Shown one piece after another: positions 32,314-38,009 of a DNA stretch of 38,009 nucleotides (positions are counted from its first letter, which is position 1; each line of letters starts with the position of its first letter). Under the pieces are notes generated by a model that was given only the letters and a program-made list of their open reading frames with translations, ran no database searches and was not told where the DNA came from. This stretch comes from JAWOHX01 sp046484975. GTDB taxonomy: Bacteria; Bacillota; Clostridia; DUPQ01. The translations under genes were made by a program, and so were the position numbers. Location of the stretch: assembly GCA_046484975.1 (NCBI GenBank), contig JAWOHX010000072.1, forward strand, positions 1-38,009. The letters are read 5' to 3'.

Positions 32314-34161
32314 ATGAAATGTCTGGATTGGGAAATCATCAAAAGAAAATCAAAAAAAGAGCAATGGGCCATGACCCAGGTGGGGACGATGAGGAAAAAC
32401 ACCCGGGAATTCATGGAAAACTACAGGGACGACCCTGCCGCCATCGCTGGCTGGGGCCACAATTTCCATTGCGACCAATGCGGGGGCAGGCTGGTTTTCG
32501 ACCTGAAAAGCCCCCACGCACATGCCTGCGGGGTATGTGGCACGGTCAACACAGGCCCGAAGAAGGACAATGCCTGGACCGCCTCCTACAGGTCAACGGC
32601 TTTTTCCCATATCTTCCATGCGGGCATTCTCCACAATCTGGAACCTGACCAGGCATACATCGGTTACATCAGCGATGTCCTGGACTTCTTCTCCCGGCAT
32701 TTCCATGCCTTTGAGGCAGAGGCACCGGCGAAACGATTCCAGGGAAAGCTCACGGGCATCAACCTGACGGATGCAGTGGGGGTGATGAGTGCCATCATGG
32801 GAATGTCCCTGGTCAGAGAACATTTCACCCAGGCGCAGCTGGACCGATGGGAAAAGGAGCTTTTCCTGCCGCTTTCGGAGATGTTCGACCAGTTTTCCAA
32901 CAAAATCTATAACATCCCGGTCTGGATGAAGGCCGCCGAGGGCATGACCGGTGTATTCTTTGGCAACCGGGAGCTTCTGGACAGGGCCTTCAAGCAGAGA
33001 TTTGGCATTCTGGACCAGCTGGAAAGGGGCGTCACGAAGGATGGCATGTGGTATGAGTGTTCCACCCATTATCATTTCTACACCCTCGACCCACTGCTTC
33101 AGCTGCTGTTCCTGTGCAGAGAACAGGAGGTTTTTTTCCCGGAGCTGGAGACGATGGCCTGCCATGTCCACAGGCTTCTGACATACCCGTTGAAAAATAT
33201 TTTCTCAAACGGCATGTTCCCCAATCCCTCGGACGGCTGGCCGGACATGCACATTGGAAAATATGCGAAACAGCTGGAGTACGGGGCATTCCTTTTTGAT
33301 GACCCCCATGTCAGGAAGGCCTGTGCCTATGCCGGGCGCACGGCAGTCCCGGGAGTGGAGAAGCTTTTGTTCAATCCCGGGTATGCCGATGAGGGACTGA
33401 CCGATTTCGGTTCCTGCAATTTTGAGGATTCCTTCAACGCCATCCTGAAGAACGGGGTATCGGAAGTCTACCTGAAGACAGGCGTCAAAACCATTTGCCA
33501 TGCCCATCCCGACGTGATGAACATCGAATTGTGCTTCTATGGGGACCTGCTGTCCTATGATCTCGGCAGCAACGGATACAGCACACAGATCTTTGGGGAA
33601 TGGCAGCGCAAGAGCATCAGCCACAACACGGTGGTCCTCAACACGATGGACCAGCGGTATGAGCCTGTCGGGGAGGGAATCTGGCCGGAAGGGATCGTGG
33701 AACACTTCGATCCCTGCAGGATACGGGCAAAAAGCAAAAATGTTTACGAATGCGTGGACTATGTCCGGGACATCATGCTGGAGGACAACAGGGTCCATGA
33801 TGCTTTCACCGTGAAGGGGATTGAGGAATATGTAATCGACTGGGTCTTTTACTGCGAGGGGGAGGTGTCGATCGACTGTCCCGTGGAGCATGTGGAATCC
33901 ATCGGAGACAAGGAAGGATACCAGCACCTGAAGGACATCAGGGGTTTTGACGGGAGCAGTGACTGGCGGATTGCCTTTGAAAAACCGGACAAGACCCTGA
34001 CCCTGTCCATGAAAGGGGTGCCCGGTACCAGTGTCTATGTGGTCAACAGCTACACCAGGACCTTCCAGGATACAAGGTACGGGGTCATTGTCCGCAGGAG
34101 GGGCATGGAGACCGTTTATGAGGCTGTGTATGAGTGCAGAAAAAAGGAGGACCCGCAATGA
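32314..34161 (+). CDS. Heparinase II/III-family polysaccharide lyase-like protein
   Basis: A 615-residue protein of the heparinase II/III (alginate-lyase-like) superfamily. After a short leader comes a zinc-ribbon-like N-terminus with paired cysteines C53/C56 and C72/C75 (FHCDQCGGRL ... HACGVCG), common in these lyases. An alpha-toroid region follows (about 90-330; SNGMFPNPSDGWPDMHIGKYA near its end). The C-terminal beta-sandwich contains KTICHAHPDVMNIELCFYGDLLSYDLGSNGY and SISHNTVVLN, which carry the His/Tyr type active-site residues. No signal peptide, so it should act inside the cell on imported oligosaccharides. The substrate is unknown. AGGAG precedes the ATG. It overlaps the glycosidase gene behind it by ATGA. 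Confidence 0.8.
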   Translation: MKCLDWEIIKRKSKKEQWAMTQVGTMRKNTREFMENYRDDPAAIAGWGHNFHCDQCGGRLVFDLKSPHAHACGVCGTVNTGPKKDNAWTASYRSTAFSHIFHAGILHNLEPDQAYIGYISDVLDFFSRHFHAFEAEAPAKRFQGKLTGINLTDAVGVMSAIMGMSLVREHFTQAQLDRWEKELFLPLSEMFDQFSNKIYNIPVWMKAAEGMTGVFFGNRELLDRAFKQRFGILDQLERGVTKDGMWYECSTHYHFYTLDPLLQLLFLCREQEVFFPELETMACHVHRLLTYPLKNIFSNGMFPNPSDGWPDMHIGKYAKQLEYGAFLFDDPHVRKACAYAGRTAVPGVEKLLFNPGYADEGLTDFGSCNFEDSFNAILKNGVSEVYLKTGVKTICHAHPDVMNIELCFYGDLLSYDLGSNGYSTQIFGEWQRKSISHNTVVLNTMDQRYEPVGEGIWPEGIVEHFDPCRIRAKSKNVYECVDYVRDIMLEDNRVHDAFTVKGIEEYVIDWVFYCEGEVSIDCPVEHVESIGDKEGYQHLKDIRGFDGSSDWRIAFEKPDKTLTLSMKGVPGTSVYVVNSYTRTFQDTRYGVIVRRRGMETVYEAVYECRKKEDPQ

Positions 34162-36944
34162 GGGATTTTTCAGGAAAATGGATATGGGCCGAAGCAGCAG
34201 GAACCGTTGAGAACACCGTGGTGGTTTTCCGCAGACAATTCGACCTGGAACATGCCGGGGACACAACCCTCCATATCAGCGCCGACACCCGGTATGTGCT
34301 CAGCATCAACGGCAGGGAAGTGGGAAGGGGGCCGATACGCTCCACCATTGAAAAATGGTTCTATGACTCCTATGACCTGAACGGGTTTGTCGTGGCCGGA
34401 GCCAATGAACTGGAGGCAAGGGTCTGGGACTACGGATGGTCCACCTACCAGACCATTGCCAACAAAGGAGGGTTGATTTTCGACCTGGAGCAATACGGGA
34501 GGGTTGTCGCCTGTTCGGATGACTCGGTGATGGCCGCCCCGGATCCCGGGATGAAATCAAAGACGGTGAAAAGGAATGTGAACCTCGGGTTCATGGAGCA
34601 TTACGATGGAAACAAGGCCATGGACATTACATGGGAACCCGCGTGCCCGGTGGAGGACAACTGGGGGACACTCCATCCACGCCCGGTGAAAACCATGGAC
34701 AGGCGGGAAGTCAGACCGGAGGGCATCCGCAGCATGAAAAGCGTGACGCCCAAAAGGCAGTGTGTGTCCGTGAACACCAGGACAACCTTTTTCCCGGGAA
34801 GGAGGGACGCCAATGCCTCCATCATGACCGGCTTCATCGGCGTCATCATCGATTCCCCCGCCGACATGCAAGGAACCATCGAGTTCCCCAACACCAAGTG
34901 GAACGGGATGCATGGGGATTTCAAGATCGAGGACACCTTCTACGAGGTGCAGAAACGGAAAAGGGATGTGCCGGTTCATCTGAAAAAGGGAAAACAGCTT
35001 TTCCTCATGGAGCTTGCGGCAAAATTCGATGACCTGTATGTGCACATGGAACTGGAGTTCCCCCACAGAGTGCAATTCGGCGATTTCTTCGTCATTGGTC
35101 CCACGAGGTTCATCGAGAACAAGGCGGACGGATATACGAAGATATATGGAGGCCTGGAGGACTTCAGTGTGTTCGTCACCTCGGACGCCGCCCACAAGGA
35201 GATATTCATGCACGCATCCATGGACGGGATCACCCGGTACAGTGACATCATGAGGACCGTGCCGGGGGACTATGTCTTCCATGACGAGTATGTGCTTTCC
35301 CTGGTCCGCAATACCAATGTCATCGAAAACATCCCGGTGCTGTCAATCCACAATGACTTCATGCACGGAAACACCCTGAGGACGACCTTCGGGAAACCCC
35401 TTGAAGGAGACCTGGAGGTGGTGGTGGATTTCGATGACTATTATGTCGGCAGCCTGAACTTCAGGTTGGAGGCCCCTGCGGGAACGGTCCTGGACATTTA
35501 CGGTTTTGAGAATATGTTCGAGGGGGAAATCGATTTCACCATCGGTCTCAACAACGCAGTGCGGTATGTCTGCAGGGAAGGCTACCAGGAATACCGCACC
35601 CTGACCAGAATGGGGTTCAGGTATCTCATGCTGGTGTTCCGGAACATGACGGGCCCCGTCGGTTTTTATGAGATTTCCGTTTCCCAGGCCAGCTATCCAG
35701 TCAGCAGGAACGGGTCCTTCCGGTGCAGCGACTACCTGCTCAACAAGATCTACGAGATTTCCAAAAGGACCAACCTCATGTGCTCCGAGGACACCTTTGC
35801 GGATTCCCCGGCATATGAGCAGGCCTACTGGACCGGGGACGCCCAGGTCAGTGCCCAGGTGAGCGTTTTCTACTTCGGGGAATATGAGCTCCTGAGACAT
35901 TGTGTGAGCCAGGTGCCCCTGTCACGGAAATATTCCAGCCTGATCCCCGCCCTGATGCCGACGGACTGGGAAACGGCAATACCATTATGGACCATGAACT
36001 GGATCATCACCGCCAACCAATATGTCTTCTATTCCGGCCGGAATGATTTCATCAATGAGATTTACGAAGAAATCAAAAAGACGTTGGAATACTACGCCGG
36101 ATTCATCAGGGAAAACGGCGCTTTCGACATCTGCGCATGGAACATGATCGACTGGGCGGCCATGGACATCTACAACAAAGGTGTCATGACAGCCCAGCAG
36201 GGGATTCTGGCCCATTGCATGGGCATTGCAAGGAAGATGGCCGTGAAACTTGACAGGCAGGATGACCTGGCCTTTTATGATCATCAGACAGAGCGCCTCC
36301 TGGGTTATCTGGACAGGGAGCTCTGGCTGGAGGACAAGCAGGCCTTCACCGACGGATGGACGGAGGAAAAGGGATATTCCTCCACCTTGAGCATCCAGAC
36401 CCACATGATGCTGTACCTGTATGACTGCATCATCTGCCCGGAGAAGAAAAAGATCGTGGAGCGCAACATCGCCTCCCCCCCAAAAGACTGGCTGGAAGTG
36501 GGCTCTCCCTTCATGCTGTTCTACCTGTTTGAAATCTGGCACCGCCAGAACAGGGACCGGGAGATTCTGGACATCATCCGGGAGAAGTGGGGGATGATGC
36601 TCCGCTATGACTCCTCCACCTGCTGGGAGGTCTTCCCGGTCTTCTATGAGAACAGCCGGACCCGGAGTTATTGCCACTCCTGGTCCTCGGCGCCGGGTTA
36701 TGTTTTCATCCGGTACCTCCTGGGGTTGGAGCCCGTGGAACCCGGATTCAGGAAACTGAAGTTCTCGGTCCCTGATGTGGACCTGGAGTGGTGCGAGGGA
36801 AGCATTCCCAGCCCGCAGGGGAAAATCGATGTTTTTTGGAGCAGGGAAAAAGGAAGGAAGGTTTTCAAGGCCATGGTGCCCGGAGGCATTGAACTGGACC
36901 TTTCCGAACCAGGAGATTGGGACATCACGATTGAAAGGATATAG
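34158..36944 (+). CDS. GH78-like (alpha-L-rhamnosidase-type) glycoside hydrolase
   Basis: A 928-residue cytoplasmic enzyme. It begins with a jelly-roll domain (SADTRYVLSINGREVGRGPIRST) typical of GH78. A central beta region is followed by an (alpha/alpha)6 barrel whose entry is DTFADSPAYEQAYWTGDA, with E554 and D561 in the place of the GH78 general acid region. SYCHSWSSAPGYVFIRYLLGLEPVEPGF is the matching C-terminal barrel motif. It probably removes rhamnose or a related sugar from the products of the neighbouring lyase (inference). The ATG at 34158 follows AAGGAGG and overlaps the lyase stop by ATGA. It is only distantly similar to the other GH78-like protein in the window. Confidence 0.8.
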   Translation: MRDFSGKWIWAEAAGTVENTVVVFRRQFDLEHAGDTTLHISADTRYVLSINGREVGRGPIRSTIEKWFYDSYDLNGFVVAGANELEARVWDYGWSTYQTIANKGGLIFDLEQYGRVVACSDDSVMAAPDPGMKSKTVKRNVNLGFMEHYDGNKAMDITWEPACPVEDNWGTLHPRPVKTMDRREVRPEGIRSMKSVTPKRQCVSVNTRTTFFPGRRDANASIMTGFIGVIIDSPADMQGTIEFPNTKWNGMHGDFKIEDTFYEVQKRKRDVPVHLKKGKQLFLMELAAKFDDLYVHMELEFPHRVQFGDFFVIGPTRFIENKADGYTKIYGGLEDFSVFVTSDAAHKEIFMHASMDGITRYSDIMRTVPGDYVFHDEYVLSLVRNTNVIENIPVLSIHNDFMHGNTLRTTFGKPLEGDLEVVVDFDDYYVGSLNFRLEAPAGTVLDIYGFENMFEGEIDFTIGLNNAVRYVCREGYQEYRTLTRMGFRYLMLVFRNMTGPVGFYEISVSQASYPVSRNGSFRCSDYLLNKIYEISKRTNLMCSEDTFADSPAYEQAYWTGDAQVSAQVSVFYFGEYELLRHCVSQVPLSRKYSSLIPALMPTDWETAIPLWTMNWIITANQYVFYSGRNDFINEIYEEIKKTLEYYAGFIRENGAFDICAWNMIDWAAMDIYNKGVMTAQQGILAHCMGIARKMAVKLDRQDDLAFYDHQTERLLGYLDRELWLEDKQAFTDGWTEEKGYSSTLSIQTHMMLYLYDCIICPEKKKIVERNIASPPKDWLEVGSPFMLFYLFEIWHRQNRDREILDIIREKWGMMLRYDSSTCWEVFPVFYENSRTRSYCHSWSSAPGYVFIRYLLGLEPVEPGFRKLKFSVPDVDLEWCEGSIPSPQGKIDVFWSREKGRKVFKAMVPGGIELDLSEPGDWDITIERI

Positions 36945-37014
36945 GGAAGACTGGCAGTGCGGGATGATTATGGACGTGGAATGATGATTGAAGCAAATGC
37001 AAAGGAGCAACATG

Positions 37015-37797
37015 ATGTACCAAATCAAAACATACAACAAGATTGCAAAGGAGGGGCTGGATCTGTTCGGTGAAACCACCTTCCGCGTGGGGGAGGAACA
37101 GCAGGACCCGGACGCTGTCCTTGTGAGAAGCAAGGATCTCCACGGGATGGAAATCAACCCAAGCCTCAAATGCGTGGCAAGGGCGGGGGCGGGAGTGAAC
37201 AACATTCCGGTGCAGGCATGCTCTGACAACGGGGTGGTGGTGTTCAACACACCGGGAGCCAACGCCAACGCCGTCAAGGAACTCACCCTGTGTGCAATAC
37301 TGGCTGCATCGAGGAATCTTTTCGAAGCAGTGGACCTTGTCAGGACCTTGCAGGGAAGCGGAGACAAGGTGGAGGAACTGGTGGAAGCCGGCAAATCCGC
37401 TTTCATGGGATGCGAGGTGCTGGGAAAGACCCTCGGGGTCATCGGTTTGGGCGCCATCGGGGTGATGGTGGCCAACTGCGCCATCGGGTTTGGCATGGAG
37501 GTGCTGGGATATGACCCCTACATCTCCGTGGATTCCGCCTGGGGGCTTTCCAGCTGTGTCCACAAGGCAGAGTCCCTGGAAGAGGTTTACAGGAAATCGG
37601 ATTTCATCACCCTGCACATCCCCCTCATGGAAAAGACCAGGGACATGGTGGGAGACCAGGCCTTTCGCGTGATGAGAAGGGGGAGGGCGAGGCGGGAGCG
37701 AGGTTGCGCACTTCTGACGGTTCCTTACGGGCCATGGTCGCGAGCCGGGTGGCGTCGCGGCCCGCGATTGGGCATGGCGTCGGGGGCTCGGCGGTGA
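37015..37797 (+). CDS. serA: D-3-phosphoglycerate dehydrogenase, truncated by a sequence junction
   Basis: The first ~223 residues match clostridial-type SerA, the NAD-dependent first enzyme of serine synthesis. RSKDLHGMEI, CVARAGAGVNNIPV, FNTPGANANAVKEL and the NAD-binding GVIGLGAIG (G144-G149) are intact, ending with DMVGDQAFRVMRR. From about 37,680 the expected sequence (…GAxxxNxARG and the catalytic His region) is replaced by an Arg/Gly-rich stretch of a different base composition that runs to a stop at 37797. A real SerA needs ~90 or more further residues. AAAGGAG lies before two possible ATGs (37012 and 37015); 37015 has the better spacing. The second half is most likely an assembly chimera. 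Confidence 0.8.
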   Translation: MYQIKTYNKIAKEGLDLFGETTFRVGEEQQDPDAVLVRSKDLHGMEINPSLKCVARAGAGVNNIPVQACSDNGVVVFNTPGANANAVKELTLCAILAASRNLFEAVDLVRTLQGSGDKVEELVEAGKSAFMGCEVLGKTLGVIGLGAIGVMVANCAIGFGMEVLGYDPYISVDSAWGLSSCVHKAESLEEVYRKSDFITLHIPLMEKTRDMVGDQAFRVMRRGRARRERGCALLTVPYGPWSRAGWRRGPRLGMASGARR

Positions 37798-38009
37798 CCC
37801 CTGAAGGCCGCGGAGGACATTGCTGCTCACGGAGCGTAGAAGCCGACGACCGTGTGGCCGCCGAGCGTCGCCATGTAAGCGACACACCCGTACCTATCCC
37901 CGTCCCGATCGATCGCGATGTGCCGGTATCCCCCGATTGCATCGTGCTCGCAGTCGAAGCGCAACCGGTCGTGCGCCCCTGTCGGCGAGCTTCGCTGACG
38001 GCGCGGCCG
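37684..38009. other. Foreign GC-rich tail, probable assembly junction
   Basis: From about 37,680 the base composition jumps. Two lines counted by hand give 80% GC (37741-37800) and 63% GC (37861-37920), against 47% in a line taken at random from the preceding glycosidase. Codon use switches to the CG-ending type seen in high-GC Actinobacteria or Proteobacteria. The change happens in the middle of a conserved gene. I see no inverted repeat, tRNA or integrase that would explain it as an insertion. Confidence 0.75.
37827..38009 (-). CDS. C-terminal fragment of an unknown protein in the foreign tail
   Basis: An open frame of 60 residues that enters from the right edge and stops at 37827-37829. 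It ends in a compact, protein-like stretch with strands (GGYRHIAIDRDGDRYGCV, then TVVGFYAP). The codon pattern is that of a high-GC organism. I do not recognise the family. It may be a real gene end from another genome joined to this contig. Confidence 0.35.
   Translation of the reverse strand, partial: RPRRQRSSPTGAHDRLRFDCEHDAIGGYRHIAIDRDGDRYGCVAYMATLGGHTVVGFYAP

Noticed and set aside
1..38009. CRISPR array, insertion sequence, prophage or toxin-antitoxin genes
   Set aside because: I saw no regularly spaced repeats, transposase or integrase signatures, terminal inverted repeats or typical small toxin pairs anywhere in the window.

Overview
The window looks like the chromosome of an anaerobic Gram-positive bacterium of the Clostridia type (Bacillota). 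Supporting signs are a T-box leader, an IreB-RuvX-DUF1292 cluster, a SpoIIIE/FtsK translocase, the TIGR03960/TIGR03936/RNase G trio, strong AGGAGG ribosome binding sites and an oxaloacetate-decarboxylase-type sodium pump. I cannot name a genus. Base composition is moderately GC-rich and even, except for the last ~330 bases, which are much GC-richer and look foreign.

Layout. 1-511 (minus): beta (partial) and gamma subunits of a Na+-translocating decarboxylase. 692-8226 (plus): housekeeping run of ftsK/spoIIIE, folD, mtaB, ireB, a ferredoxin-like aldo/keto reductase, ruvX, DUF1292 and a YerB-like lipoprotein. 8236-12713 (minus): an ECF-type nickel/cobalt importer (cbiM-cbiQ-cbiO) whose last gene overlaps a GH78-like glycosidase. 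12731-13701 (minus): tRNA-Pro(CGG) with its own promoter and terminator, and a membrane-anchored alpha/beta hydrolase. 13734-19582 (plus): radical-SAM pair TIGR03960/TIGR03936, a short RNase E/G, a UroD-superfamily protein and a VanY-like lipoprotein. 19589-22785: promoter, T-box leader, a small two-helix membrane protein and valS. 22806-24649: promoter, a structured leader with a terminator, then glnB (PII) and amtB.

24678-29233: CDP-alcohol phosphatidyltransferase, membrane dipeptidase, glutamine-dependent NAD synthetase and MtnA. A minus-strand DUF1893 gene overlaps the end of mtnA. 29700-31948: pxpABC (5-oxoprolinase), with each gene overlapping the next. 31926-36944: small DUF2007-like membrane protein, heparinase II/III-type lyase and a second GH78-like glycosidase, the last two overlapping by ATGA. 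37015-end: a phosphoglycerate dehydrogenase that loses all family resemblance near 37,680, where the foreign GC-rich sequence begins. This is most likely an assembly chimera.

The most interesting non-coding signal is the glnB-amtB leader (about 22,842-22,985). A promoter is followed by two small hairpins with six-base loops. The second is mutually exclusive with a longer terminator helix, and a 9-bp perfect complement encloses the whole module. The layout resembles ANTAR-type antitermination leaders of nitrogen genes, but the loop bases do not fully match that consensus.
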